A DNA stretch of 64,000 bases from the NCBI RefSeq assembly GCF_000772965.1, contig NZ_JPVQ01000003.1, positions 123,849-187,848 on the forward strand, written 5' to 3'. Both the position numbers and the translations under genes were made by a program. Shown here piece after piece: positions 35,641-44,329 of this stretch (its first letter is position 1; the number at the start of each line of letters is the position of its first letter). Under the pieces are notes generated by a model that did not search any database, was not told the DNA's origin, and worked only from the letters and a program-made list of their open reading frames with translations. Origin of the DNA: Ureibacillus massiliensis 4400831 = CIP 108448 = CCUG 49529 (GTDB lineage: Bacteria > Bacillota > Bacilli > Bacillales_A > Planococcaceae).

Positions 35641-36486
35641 GTGCGAGAAATTTTATCGTTTAATAATGTAAGTTTTACATATACACCTGAGAAAGAAGAT
35701 GCACGTAAAGCCGTCCAAAACGTATCATTTTCCATAAACGAAGGAGAATGGATTTCAATCGTTGGACATAATGGATCAGGTAAGTCTACGATGGTCAAAA
35801 TTATTTCAGGTCTACTTTTCCCACAAGAAGGCGAAGTACGTGTGATGAGCAATGTATTAACAGAAGAGAATTTGTGGGAAACACGCTCCCAAATCGGAAT
35901 GGTTTTTCAAAATCCAGATAATCAGTTTGTAGGAGCTACCGTACAGGACGATGTTGCATTTGCTTTAGAGAATAATGGCGTACCCTATGAAGATATGGTG
36001 GAACGTGTTCATCATTCTTTAAAACAAGTGAAAATGGACAAGTTTTTAAATCATGAGCCACACCATCTGTCGGGTGGTCAAAAACAACGAGTTGCTATTG
36101 CAGGTGCACTTGCAATGCGACCTAAAATATTGATATTAGACGAAGCTACGGCGATGCTTGATCCTCAAGGGCGTGACGAGGTATTACAGACGGTAAGTAC
36201 ATTACGTGAAGATATCGGACTTACAGTGTTGTCCATTACACATGATGTGGAAGAAGCATTGCTAGCTGATCGCATTCTGTTTATGAACGACGGGAAAAAA
36301 TATGCAGAGGGGACTCCAGAAGAGATCTTTGCATTAGGCGATAAGCTAATAGAATTTGGACTTGAATTACCATTTGCTATGAGAATGACGAAATTACTAA
36401 AATCAAATGGTGTTGAATTAGTCGGAGAACATATGACAGAAGAAGAGCTGGTGAATGATCTATGGACATCAAACTTCAACAAGTAA
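35641..36486 (+). CDS. ecfA1: ECF transporter ATPase EcfA1
   Basis: This 281-residue ATPase has Walker A GHNGSGKS, Q-loop VFQNPDNQFVG, signature LSGGQKQR and Walker B ILILDEATAMLD. With EcfA2 and EcfT it powers vitamin uptake by interchangeable S-components. GTG 35641 matches homologues and follows GAGAGGAG; the frame is open back to 35614. It overlaps ecfA2 by 25 bases. Confidence 0.95.
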   Translation: MREILSFNNVSFTYTPEKEDARKAVQNVSFSINEGEWISIVGHNGSGKSTMVKIISGLLFPQEGEVRVMSNVLTEENLWETRSQIGMVFQNPDNQFVGATVQDDVAFALENNGVPYEDMVERVHHSLKQVKMDKFLNHEPHHLSGGQKQRVAIAGALAMRPKILILDEATAMLDPQGRDEVLQTVSTLREDIGLTVLSITHDVEEALLADRILFMNDGKKYAEGTPEEIFALGDKLIEFGLELPFAMRMTKLLKSNGVELVGEHMTEEELVNDLWTSNFNK

Positions 36487-37334
36487 GCTACGCATATTCA
36501 ATAGGAACACCATTTGAGAAATATGCCTTATTTGATGTAGATTTAGAAATACCAAGTAAAACATATCAGGCCATTATAGGACACACAGGTTCGGGTAAAT
36601 CAACTATATTACAGCATTTTAACGGGCTTCTTAAGCCTTCTAAAGGTGAAGTCCATCTAGGTGGACGTGTAATTGTTGCTGGGAAAAAAGCAAAGGACTT
36701 AAAGCCAATACGTCAAAAGGTAGGGATTGTTTTTCAGTTTCCTGAGCACCAATTGTTTGAAGAAACAGTATTAAAGGATATTATGTTTGGCCCTATGAAT
36801 TTTGGTGTTTCAGAGGAAGAAGCTGAAAAAAGAGCAAGGGAACTAATTCAACTAGTAGGATTACCAGAAACAGTTTTAGATAAATCTCCCTTTGATTTAT
36901 CTGGTGGTCAAATGCGAAGAGTTGCAATCGCTGGTGTACTTGCAATGGAGCCTGAAGTAATTGTTTTGGACGAGCCAACAGCTGGCCTTGATCCACGGGG
37001 ACAAAAAGAAATTATGGACATGTTCTATGAGCTACATAAGGAACAAGGTCTTACAACAATACTTGTGACGCATAGCATGGAAGATGCAGCTCGCTATGCA
37101 GATAATCTTGCTATCATGCATGAAGGCCGTTGTGTATTGACTGGTGCACCTCGAGAAATTTTTGCAGATGCAGAAACATTAGAAAGCTATCGATTAGAAT
37201 TACCACGTATTGTGAAATTCCAACATAAAATCGAGAAGATGATAGGTACAACACTTTCTAAAGTATGTTTAACAGAAGAGGAACTGGCAACAGAAATTGC
37301 CCATGCTCTTAAGAAAGGGCGTGATCAGCAATGA
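36462..37334 (+). CDS. ecfA2: ECF transporter ATPase EcfA2
   Basis: This 290-residue ATPase has Walker A GHTGSGKS, Q-loop VFQFPEHQLFE, signature LSGGQMRR and Walker B VIVLDEPTAGLD. It pairs with EcfA1 as the second nucleotide-binding subunit. It starts at ATG 36462 inside the end of ecfA1, and its stop overlaps the ecfT start by four bases. Confidence 0.95.
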   Translation: MDIKLQQVSYAYSIGTPFEKYALFDVDLEIPSKTYQAIIGHTGSGKSTILQHFNGLLKPSKGEVHLGGRVIVAGKKAKDLKPIRQKVGIVFQFPEHQLFEETVLKDIMFGPMNFGVSEEEAEKRARELIQLVGLPETVLDKSPFDLSGGQMRRVAIAGVLAMEPEVIVLDEPTAGLDPRGQKEIMDMFYELHKEQGLTTILVTHSMEDAARYADNLAIMHEGRCVLTGAPREIFADAETLESYRLELPRIVKFQHKIEKMIGTTLSKVCLTEEELATEIAHALKKGRDQQ

Positions 37335-38128
37335 TGGAGAAAATGATCTTCGGTCGGTATATCCCGGGCGACTCGTTCGTCCATTTGCTAGATCCCCGTT
37401 CGAAATTGATTTTTGTTTTTGCCTATATAGTCATTGTTTTTATTGCTAATAATACTGTCACATACGTACTTTTATTAGTCTTTACGCTATTTGTTATATT
37501 AATGTCACGTATTCGTTTATATTTTTTAATTAATGGGTTAAAACCAGTACTGATATTATTAGTATTTACATTCCTCATTCATATCTTCTTCACAAGAGAG
37601 GGTAATATTATTTTTGAGCTTGGATTCTTCCAAGTGTATGAGGAAGGGTTACGACAAGGGATTTTTATTTCCATTCGATTTGTTGTATTAGTATTTATAA
37701 CTTCGATATTAACATTAACTACTTCCCCAATTTCGATTACAGACGGATTGGAAGTATTGTTAAATCCTTTGAAAAAGATTAAACTGCCTGTACATGAATT
37801 GGCATTAATGATGTCTATTGCTCTTCGATTCATCCCAACGTTAATGGATGAGACAGATAAAATCATGAAGGCACAAATGGCTCGTGGATCGGATTTAAGT
37901 GCTGGACCACTTAAGGATCGTATAAAGGCTGTAGTTCCTTTACTAGTACCGTTGTTTGTTAGTGCCTTTAAACGTGCTGAGGATTTAGCTACTGCAATGG
38001 AGGTACGTGGATATCGAGGCGGAGAAGGACGTACACGTTATCGAAAACTTAAATGGGACTGGCGCGATACAGTAAGTATTTTAATATTAGTAGTGCTAAC
38101 GGCTCTTCTAATATTCTTGCGTGACTAA
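37331..38128 (+). CDS. ecfT: ECF transporter transmembrane subunit EcfT
   Basis: This 265-residue protein has an N-terminal cluster of membrane helices and the cytoplasmic coupling motifs. The first, ending in ARG, is seen as QMARGSDLSAGPLKDRI, and the second as EVRGYRGGEGRTRYRKL. It scaffolds EcfA1A2 and S-components. ATG 37331 overlaps ecfA2 (ATGATG...). Confidence 0.95.
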   Translation: MMEKMIFGRYIPGDSFVHLLDPRSKLIFVFAYIVIVFIANNTVTYVLLLVFTLFVILMSRIRLYFLINGLKPVLILLVFTFLIHIFFTREGNIIFELGFFQVYEEGLRQGIFISIRFVVLVFITSILTLTTSPISITDGLEVLLNPLKKIKLPVHELALMMSIALRFIPTLMDETDKIMKAQMARGSDLSAGPLKDRIKAVVPLLVPLFVSAFKRAEDLATAMEVRGYRGGEGRTRYRKLKWDWRDTVSILILVVLTALLIFLRD

Positions 38129-38142
38129 AAGAGGTGAATGCT

Positions 38143-38883
38143 TTGCGCCGTTTAAAAGCGACGATTAGTTATGATGGGACAAGTTTTTCAGGCTATCAGG
38201 TTCAGCCAGGAGAGCGGACAGTACAGCTTGAATTAGAAAATGTGTTAACGAAAATGCATAAAGGTCAAATGATTCGAGTGACTGCAAGCGGTCGAACTGA
38301 TTCGAAGGTACATGCAACAGGACAAGTCATTCATTTTGATACAAATTTATCCATACCGGTAGAACGTTATCAAAAAGCATTAAATGTTCAATTGCCACGC
38401 GATATTCGTGTTTTAGAAGTGGAAGAGGTATCAAGTGACTTCCATGCACGATTCAGCGTTAAAGGCAAAAGGTATCGATATATTTGGAATTGCGAGGATG
38501 TTCAAAGTCCATTTAGAAGAAACTATACAATCGATACAAATGGAGTTAAACCCGATACTAATAAAATGAAGGATGCTGCAAATCATATATTAGGTACACA
38601 TGATTTTTCATGCTTCTGTGCAGCTAATACAAGTGTTGTTGATAAAGTTCGCACCATACACTCTCTTGAATTAGAATGGCATCAAGAGGAACTTCATATG
38701 GTCATCGAAGGAAACGGGTTTCTATATAACATGGTTAGGATCATTGCAGGGACACTTTGGGAAGTCGGCATAGGAAAACGTGACCCAAGTAATTTAAAAG
38801 CCGTAATCGAGTCTATGGATCGTAATAAGGCAGGGAAAACAGCTCCACCCTATGGATTATATTTAGAGAAGGTATATTATTAA
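38143..38883 (+). CDS. truA: tRNA pseudouridine(38-40) synthase TruA
   Basis: This 246-residue enzyme converts U38-U40 of tRNA to pseudouridine. The catalytic Asp is D53 in ASGRTDSKVHA. The start is set at TTG 38143 (MRRLKATISYDG), 6 bases after GAGGTG; a GTG at 38134 lies within that site. It follows ecfT by 14 bases, as in B. subtilis. Confidence 0.95.
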   Translation: MRRLKATISYDGTSFSGYQVQPGERTVQLELENVLTKMHKGQMIRVTASGRTDSKVHATGQVIHFDTNLSIPVERYQKALNVQLPRDIRVLEVEEVSSDFHARFSVKGKRYRYIWNCEDVQSPFRRNYTIDTNGVKPDTNKMKDAANHILGTHDFSCFCAANTSVVDKVRTIHSLELEWHQEELHMVIEGNGFLYNMVRIIAGTLWEVGIGKRDPSNLKAVIESMDRNKAGKTAPPYGLYLEKVYY

Positions 38884-38963
38884 GGGATAAATTTCATACA
38901 GGGAAGTTCGAGAAAATTTATACTAAAATGTAGAAACAACTTTACCAGGTGTACATTTTTCTC

Positions 38964-38992
38964 TTGACTTATTTCGCTAAATATTATATTAT
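38964..38992 (+). promoter_or_regulatory. Sigma-A promoter of rplM-rpsI
   Basis: TTGACT at 38964-38969, a 17-base spacer and TATTAT at 38987-38992 lie just before the L13 leader. Confidence 0.75.
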
Positions 38993-38999
38993 GACATAT

Positions 39000-39085
39000 G
39001 GTATTTTCATTACCAACCACAAATAAGCCCCGAAACTTATTAAGTGTATATAATGAAAAATAACGGTAATCGAATCGATTAGGAG
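39000..39085 (+). promoter_or_regulatory. L13 ribosomal-protein leader RNA
   Basis: The region resembles the known L13 leader of Bacilli. TTTTCATTA at 39004-39012 pairs with TAATGAAAA at 39051-39059, and an AAGCCCCGAAACTTA-like internal segment lies at 39025-39039. A CGGTAATCGAATCGATTAGG stretch runs into the ribosome-binding site. It is thought to let L13 repress its own operon. Confidence 0.75.
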
Positions 39086-39094
39086 GACATATAA

Positions 39095-39532
39095 ATGCGT
39101 ACAACATTCCTGGCTAAAGGTCATGAAGTAGAGCGTAAATGGTTAGTAGTTGACGCAGAAGGCCAAACTCTTGGACGTTTAGCTTCTGAAGTAGCTTCTA
39201 TCTTACGCGGTAAACATAAACCAACTTTCACACCAAACGTAGACACTGGTGATTATGTAATTGTTATCAATGCTGATAAAATTCACTTAACAGGTAACAA
39301 ATTAGAAGGTAAATTATATCGCCATCACACAATGTTTGCAGGAGGTTTAAAAACTCGTACTGCAGGCGAAATGTTAGAAAAATACCCAACAAGAATGATC
39401 GAATTAGCAGTTAAAGGGATGCTTCCTAAAAACTCTTTAGGTCGTAAAATGTTTGGTAAACTAAATGTTTACACTGGAACAGAACATCCACATGCTGCAC
39501 AAAAACCAGAAAGCTATCAGCTTCGCGGATAA
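39095..39532 (+). CDS. rplM: 50S ribosomal protein L13
   Basis: This 145-residue early-assembly protein contains [20 protein letters not shown] and [15 protein letters not shown] 39095 follows AGGAGG. rpsI follows 22 bases later, the universal pair. Confidence 0.99.
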   Translation: MRTTFLAKGHEVERKWLVVDAEGQTLGRLASEVASILRGKHKPTFTPNVDTGDYVIVINADKIHLTGNKLEGKLYRHHTMFAGGLKTRTAGEMLEKYPTRMIELAVKGMLPKNSLGRKMFGKLNVYTGTEHPHAAQKPESYQLRG

Positions 39533-39554
39533 TTAATAAGAGGAGGATTTACCC

Positions 39555-39947
39555 TTGGCACAAGTTCAATATATCGGCACAGGTCGTCGTAAAAGCTCAG
39601 TAGCTCGTGTACGTTTAGTACCAGGCGAAGGCAAAATTGTTATCAACAACCGTAGTATCGAAGAATATTTACCATTCGAAACTTTACACTTAATCATTAA
39701 CCAACCATTAGAAGCTACACAAACTAAAGGTAGTTATGATGTATTTGTAAACGTAAACGGTGGAGGATTCACAGGTCAAGCAGGCGCTATCCGTCATGGT
39801 ATCGCTCGTGCATTATTACAAGTTGACCCAGATTTCCGTCCAGCTTTAAAATCTGCTGGATTATTAACACGTGACCCACGTATGAAAGAACGTAAAAAAT
39901 ACGGTCTTAAAGGCGCGCGTCGTGCACCTCAGTTCTCAAAACGTTAA
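39555..39947 (+). CDS. rpsI: 30S ribosomal protein S9
   Basis: This 130-residue protein starts at TTG 39555 after AGGAGG. Its C-terminal tail ends [17 protein letters not shown] and contacts P-site tRNA. It is the last conserved gene before accessory block 2. Confidence 0.98.
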   Translation: MAQVQYIGTGRRKSSVARVRLVPGEGKIVINNRSIEEYLPFETLHLIINQPLEATQTKGSYDVFVNVNGGGFTGQAGAIRHGIARALLQVDPDFRPALKSAGLLTRDPRMKERKKYGLKGARRAPQFSKR

Positions 39948-39960
39948 TTTTTACGTTTTC

Positions 39961-39995
39961 AAAAATCCCACAGCCATTGCGGTTGTGGGATTTTG
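39961..39995 (+). terminator. Intrinsic terminator after rpsI
   Basis: AAAATCCCACAGCC at 39962-39975 pairs with GGTTGTGGGATTTT at 39981-39994 with one wobble. It ends the rplM-rpsI operon. Confidence 0.9.
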
Positions 39996-40280
39996 TTATA
40001 TATAGCCCACAATTCCCTGAAAGTAGCAGGCATCCACTTGCTACTTTCACTAAAAAACGAAGAAAATAGAAAATAGGTGAATGAGAAAAACAAATTTCCC
40101 ATTCACCTGTTTATAATTTGGGGACTTTTTGGACAGCCCTTTTTTTATCATTGTTATCCAGCAGAAATTACTCCTGTTGCACTACAAGAGTAATATAGTG
40201 TAAATGTTTTTTTAGATGACATATTAAGATAATTAATTATATCCGAACCTTCAAGTTTCATAGTTTTTCCGCCATCTTAA
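39996..40280 (+). other. Non-coding stretch with repeated hairpins
   Basis: No gene is seen. Three hairpins occur: AAAGTAGCA/TGCTACTTT (40021-40048), AGGTGAATG/CATTCACCT (40075-40108) and ATTACTC/GAGTAAT (40167-40194). The string at 40120-40140 (GGGGACTTTTTGGACAGCCC) resembles terminal sequences often seen at insertion-sequence ends in Bacillales, but no partner end was found. This looks like a scar region left by mobile elements. Confidence 0.4.
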
Positions 40281-40580
40281 ATTTTAAGATATCAAAGAAC
40301 ATTAAAAGAGCATGGCATAAGGCAAAGTATGTCCCGTAAGGGAAATTGTTTAGACAACGCCGTCATTGAAAATTTCTTTGGCTTATTAAAGTCTGAGTTG
40401 CTTTACCTGCAGGAATTTAAAAGTATAGAGCACTTTGAAGAAGAATTGGATGCCTATATTTATTACTATAATCACAAACGCATGAAGACAAAGTTAAAAG
40501 ATCTAAGTCCAATACAATACCGGACTCAGATCTTAGAAGCTGCTTAAATTATTTGTCTAACTTTTTTGGGTCAGATCAAA
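40281..40580 (+). mobile_element. IS3-family transposase remnant (3' end)
   Basis: From 40281 to 40547 the frame encodes [20 protein letters not shown], then [17 protein letters not shown] and a [11 protein letters not shown] segment, the C-terminal part of an IS3-family OrfB integrase core including the last catalytic Glu region. The frame is closed by a stop at 40278-40280 and the first two thirds of the transposase are gone. The right end probably lies near 40554-40577 (TGTCTAACTTTTTTGGGTCA). It is inactive. Confidence 0.85.
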
Positions 40581-40657
40581 CTCTAAAATGTGAGTTGATC
40601 TACAGTTTGGGCTTATTTATGCAAATAAGGTTTCTTGTTATTAGTTAGAATGAAATT

Positions 40658-42136
40658 TTATTCCGGAATATAAGGTAATTCCTTCATAGTTGGCACATTG
40701 ATGACATGAGTTTCTGTATAAGATTTAATCCCATCTAATCCATATTCACGTCCAACGCCTGATTGTTTCACTCCACCGAATGGGAAGTGAACGTCTAATC
40801 CTTGCACTGCAGCAGTGTTGATCATAGTTGTACCAGCTTCAATGCGGCGCGCTACTTTAAGCGCGTGTTCTTCTTCGCCCCATACTGAGCTTGTTAAACC
40901 ATAGATACTTTCGTTATGCAGGTTAATCACTTCTTCTTCATCATCGAATGGAAGAATCGGAACAGTTGGACCGAATTGTTCTTCTACTACCACGCGATCA
41001 TGAACATCTGCACCTAATACAAGTGTTGGTTGCAGGAAGTATCCGTTATCCATTAATTCAGGGTTTAGAATTGTTCCTAATGGAATGATTTTTGCCCCTT
41101 TATTTTTTGCATCTTCCACTAAACTGTTCACATAGTTTACTTGGGCTTTGTTATTCACTGGACCAACTGTAACGTCAGGGTGGAATGGATCGCCAACTTT
41201 AATCCATTTGTTGGCTGCTTCAATGTATTTTTCAACAAACGCATCATAGATTGAACGGTGAACATAGACACGTTTAGCAATCATGCAAATTTGTCCGGCT
41301 GTTAAGAAGTTTGAAATAACCATACGGCGTAATGCGCGTTCGTCATTTACATCAAAGTCTTCCAGAACGATGGCTGCGTCATTGCCGCCAAGCTCTAACG
41401 TCATATTTTTAATTGTGTCGGATGCAGCTTTCATGATATGTTTCGCTGTATTTGTCCCACCTGTAAAGGCGATTTTCGCAATTTTTGGATTGGATGTAAG
41501 CTCAACCCCAACTTCTGCGTCACCGTTTACAAGATTCAATACGCCTGCTGGGAACTCGTCCGCGATGATCTCAGTTACAAGACTTACCGCTAAAGGTGCA
41601 AATGGGCTTGGTTTTAGTACCATTGTATTCCCTGTTAATAGAGCAGGTGCAATTTTTATAGTAGATAGAGAAATTGGATAGTTCCAAGGTGTGATAGCTG
41701 ATACTACACCAATCGGGTCATGTGAGATGATTGTTCGACCGTTTTCATGGTTTAATTCTTCAGGTGAAGTAGCTTTTTTCACATTTTCAACGGCAAATTC
41801 CATCCACATTAGAGAAATCGCAATTTCTCCTTGTGCATCATAGAGTGCTTTACCATGTTCACGAGATAATAATTCTGCAATTTCTGGCAGTTGATCTTTA
41901 ATTTTTTGAATGGCACGATTCATTCTTGCAATACGATCGTCAACATCACTCCATTTCCAAGTTTTAAAGGCTTCATAGGCTGCATCAATTGCTTGGATTG
42001 TTTCTTCTCTCGTATTATTTGGAGCGTAACCAACAATCTGCTCAGGGTGTGTTGGATTTTCGCGCGTAATTTTTTTATCTGTTTGTATTTTCTCGCCATT
42101 AATAATGGCGTTGACTGAAATAGGTTCTTTAGACAT
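40658..42136 (-). CDS. Aldehyde dehydrogenase family protein
   Basis: This 492-residue NAD(P)+-dependent dehydrogenase has the conserved catalytic Glu in LELGGND and the catalytic Cys in TAGQICM. A C-terminal FPFGGVKQSGVGREYG motif is also present. The start is the second of two ATGs (42136), because GGAGGAATC lies between them. The substrate cannot be told; close families include succinate-semialdehyde and aromatic aldehyde dehydrogenases. It is transcribed alone, opposite to the thi operon. Confidence 0.9.
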   Translation of the reverse strand: MSKEPISVNAIINGEKIQTDKKITRENPTHPEQIVGYAPNNTREETIQAIDAAYEAFKTWKWSDVDDRIARMNRAIQKIKDQLPEIAELLSREHGKALYDAQGEIAISLMWMEFAVENVKKATSPEELNHENGRTIISHDPIGVVSAITPWNYPISLSTIKIAPALLTGNTMVLKPSPFAPLAVSLVTEIIADEFPAGVLNLVNGDAEVGVELTSNPKIAKIAFTGGTNTAKHIMKAASDTIKNMTLELGGNDAAIVLEDFDVNDERALRRMVISNFLTAGQICMIAKRVYVHRSIYDAFVEKYIEAANKWIKVGDPFHPDVTVGPVNNKAQVNYVNSLVEDAKNKGAKIIPLGTILNPELMDNGYFLQPTLVLGADVHDRVVVEEQFGPTVPILPFDDEEEVINLHNESIYGLTSSVWGEEEHALKVARRIEAGTTMINTAAVQGLDVHFPFGGVKQSGVGREYGLDGIKSYTETHVINVPTMKELPYIPE

Positions 42137-42178
42137 AGATGATTCCTCCATAATTAATAAACTTCGCTTACAGCTAGA

Positions 42179-42207
42179 ATAATAATTCTATTAAATTACT
42201 TAATCAA
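42179..42207 (-). promoter_or_regulatory. Promoter of the aldehyde dehydrogenase gene
   Basis: On the minus strand TTGATT (42207-42202), a 17-base spacer and TATTAT (42184-42179) form a good vegetative promoter. An AGAAT-AATA-ATTCT inverted repeat covers the -10 and may be an operator. Confidence 0.6.
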
Positions 42208-42403
42208 GAAAGTTGCTCATACCTTAAATAGGCTTATATAAAATTAAATACATTCATACTGATTGATATAGCAAAATTTTACAAAGTGAAAGTTGGTACG
42301 TTCCTCATATTTACCTATTCAAGCGCATTGCTTAACACTTGTATTTCGAAGAAGGCCTAGATTTTTCAATTATTTGGTGTAATATAGAAATTAGTTAAAT
42401 GTT

Positions 42404-42484
42404 TTGCAGGGGGACACGATCGGTGTTGAGAAGGTAAAACCTGACCCTTAGAACCTGATCCGTTAATACGGGCGTAGGGAGCAA
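42404..42484 (+). promoter_or_regulatory. TPP riboswitch, first copy
   Basis: The THI-element core is clear: TGTTGAGAAGGT, ACCTGACCCTTAGAACCTGA and GCGTAGGGA, closed by TTGC at 42404-42407 with GCAA at 42481-42484. Binding of thiamine pyrophosphate should favour the terminator that follows and switch off the thi genes. Confidence 0.93.
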
Positions 42485-42510
42485 CGTACAATTTACATGT
42501 GTGCTTGTAT

Positions 42511-42540
42511 GCTCTCCTTTTTTTGGAGGGCTTTTCTTTT
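42511..42540 (+). terminator. Riboswitch-controlled terminator 1
   Basis: GCTCTCC at 42511-42517 pairs with GGAGGGC at 42525-42531 (one wobble), followed by TTTTCTTTT. The 5' arm can instead pair with GGGAGCA at the 3' edge of the aptamer, giving the expected antiterminator. Confidence 0.8.
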
Positions 42541-42556
42541 GCAAAATTACTTTAAC

Positions 42557-42639
42557 ATTGCGGGGGGACACAATTTGTGTTGAGAAGGTTAAAACCTGAC
42601 CCTTAGAACCTGACAGTTAACACTGACGTAGGGAGCAAT
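42557..42639 (+). promoter_or_regulatory. TPP riboswitch, second copy
   Basis: A second THI element lies 72 bases after the first: TGTTGAGAAGGTT, ACCTGACCCTTAGAACCTGA and ACGTAGGGA, closed by ATTGC (42557-42561) with GCAAT (42635-42639). It shares long identical stretches with the first copy. Confidence 0.93.
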
Positions 42640-42663
42640 GAAGGGTGTAATCCAACCTTTTTT

Positions 42664-42692
42664 AGCCTCTACTTTCAAAGTAGGGGCTTTTT
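42664..42692 (+). terminator. Riboswitch-controlled terminator 2
   Basis: AGCCTCTAC at 42664-42672 pairs with GTAGGGGCT at 42680-42688 (one wobble), with a short loop, and TTTTT follows. Each aptamer thus has its own terminator. Confidence 0.8.
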
Positions 42693-42720
42693 GCTCTCCA
42701 TAAATAAGGAGGAGAAGAAC

Positions 42721-42783
42721 ATGTTATTTCGTGAAGAAATTCAAAATGAAATAATTCTACTAGGAGGTGATGCATTATGCTAG
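42721..42783 (+). CDS. Possible 20-residue leader ORF before thiM
   Basis: ATG 42721 has a very strong ribosome-binding site (AAGGAGGAGAAG) and opens a 20-codon frame (MLFREEIQNEIILLGGDALC). It runs through the thiM ribosome-binding site and stops 7 bases inside thiM. It could couple translation of thiM to a leader. No homologue is recognised. Confidence 0.4.
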   Translation: MLFREEIQNEIILLGGDALC

Positions 42784-43517
42784 CAAAAATTAATCAAAAT
42801 AAACCCCTTGTTCATTGTATTACCAACTATGTAGTAGCGAATTTTACAGCGAATGGGTTATTGGCTATTGGTGCATCTCCAGTAATGGCAGACGAAGTAG
42901 AAGAAGTTGCAGATATGGTATCGATAGCAGGCGGACTGCTATTAAATATTGGCACAGTGAATAGTCGCACTCATGATGCAATGCTGGTTGCAGGGAAAAA
43001 GGCCAATCAATGCGGAGTACCGGTTGTGTTGGATCCTGTAGGAGTTGGCGCAACAGCTTATCGAAAAAATGCTGTTGCACAAATTCTTGAACAGGTAAAA
43101 ATCGATGTACTTCGCTGTAATGAAGGAGAACTTGCTTCGATTTACGGAGTTTCCTGGGCATCGCGCGGCGTTGATAGTGGGGATGGCGAGATGGATACAA
43201 TGCATGTAGCAAAAGAAGTGGCAAAGAAATATCAATGTATCGTCGTGGTAACAGGCGCAACGGATATTGTGACAGATGGGCAAGACGTGATCGAAGTGCA
43301 TGGCGGCAATATTTTGGCAACACGAATAACGGGTGCTGGCTGTTTATTAAGCGCGATTTGTGCAGCAGTTTTAGCATGCAGCGAGCAGCCGATGCAGGAC
43401 TTGGCTGCAACATTAAAGCAATATAAAGAAGCCGGTGAGCAAAGTGGAAAAGTGTTAGGAGCATTCCAAGTCGAGTTTATCAACGCATTACAGAAAATTG
43501 CGGAGGAATGGCGATGA
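42777..43517 (+). CDS. thiM: Hydroxyethylthiazole kinase
   Basis: This 246-residue enzyme phosphorylates 4-methyl-5-hydroxyethylthiazole in thiamine salvage. It starts MLAKINQNKPLVHCITNYVV and has the family VLDPVGVGAT, NEGELASIYG and TGAGCLLSAI segments, the last containing the catalytic Cys. ATG 42777 follows AGGAGGTGATG. It is the first gene under the tandem TPP riboswitches and overlaps thiD by four bases (ATGA). It is slightly short at the N-terminus compared with B. subtilis ThiM. Confidence 0.95.
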   Translation: MLAKINQNKPLVHCITNYVVANFTANGLLAIGASPVMADEVEEVADMVSIAGGLLLNIGTVNSRTHDAMLVAGKKANQCGVPVVLDPVGVGATAYRKNAVAQILEQVKIDVLRCNEGELASIYGVSWASRGVDSGDGEMDTMHVAKEVAKKYQCIVVVTGATDIVTDGQDVIEVHGGNILATRITGAGCLLSAICAAVLACSEQPMQDLAATLKQYKEAGEQSGKVLGAFQVEFINALQKIAEEWR

Positions 43518-44329
43518 TTGCTTTAACAATTGCAGGTTCTGACTCTGGTGGAGGAGCAGGAATTCAAGCTGATATTAAAACCTTTCAAGAACTTGGGGTA
43601 TTTGGCACAACGGCGATGACGGCACTTACAGCACAAAACACACTTGGTGTACATGGCATTTTTGATGTAACACCTGAATTTTTGAAGCAGCAAATCGATG
43701 CTGTACTGTCGGATATTGATGTACGAGCCATTAAAACAGGCATGCTTTTTTCGGCAGAGCTCATTAACGTAGTGGCAGAAGGCATGAAAATGCAAAGCAT
43801 CCCCCTTGTCGTTGATCCTGTCATGATAGCAAAAGGCGGTGAAAGTTTATTGCAGGAAGCCGCAGTGGAGGCATTAAAAACAAAGCTGCTTCCAATAACA
43901 ACTATTTGTACACCGAATATTCCCGAAGCAGAGGTTCTTACTGGGATGACGATAAACAATGAAAGTGATATTAAACAGGCTGCGAAAAAAATATTGGCAA
44001 TGGGTGTACAGTATGTGGTGATGAAGGGCGGTCACTTACAAGGTGAATTTTCAAAGGATATAGTTTATTGGAGAGGCGGCTACTTTACTATGAAAACCCC
44101 ACGTGTAGAAACAAAGAATACACATGGTACGGGGTGTACATTCTCGGCGGCGATTACAGCTAATTTGGCAAAGGGATTGTCGGTAGAAGAGGCGATTATT
44201 GAAGCGAAGAAATTCATCCAGCTGGCCATTTTAACACCGTTATCCATCGGCAATGGGCATGGACCAACGAATCATTTCGCATATAAAAAAGCATTCGGGC
44301 AATGTGAGGTAACTGTCCATGAATCGTAA
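43514..44329 (+). CDS. thiD: HMP/HMP-P kinase
   Basis: This 271-residue ribokinase-fold enzyme phosphorylates hydroxymethylpyrimidine and its phosphate for thiamine synthesis. IAGSDSGGGAGIQADIKTF at the start and the anion-hole segment NTHGTGCTFSAAI are diagnostic. ATG 43514 is preferred over ATG 43508 because GGAGG lies 6 bases before it; it overlaps the thiM stop. It overlaps thiE by 11 bases. Confidence 0.96.
   Translation: MIALTIAGSDSGGGAGIQADIKTFQELGVFGTTAMTALTAQNTLGVHGIFDVTPEFLKQQIDAVLSDIDVRAIKTGMLFSAELINVVAEGMKMQSIPLVVDPVMIAKGGESLLQEAAVEALKTKLLPITTICTPNIPEAEVLTGMTINNESDIKQAAKKILAMGVQYVVMKGGHLQGEFSKDIVYWRGGYFTMKTPRVETKNTHGTGCTFSAAITANLAKGLSVEEAIIEAKKFIQLAILTPLSIGNGHGPTNHFAYKKAFGQCEVTVHES

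Noticed and set aside
41283..41681. A 132-codon frame antisense to the aldehyde dehydrogenase gene
   Set aside because: It lies wholly inside a conserved gene, has no ribosome-binding site and no recognisable motifs.
42865..43464. A 199-codon open frame antisense to thiM
   Set aside because: It has no ribosome-binding site, its product is low-complexity (Leu, His, Arg and Ser-rich) and it is fully covered by the well-conserved thiM. It is a codon-bias shadow.
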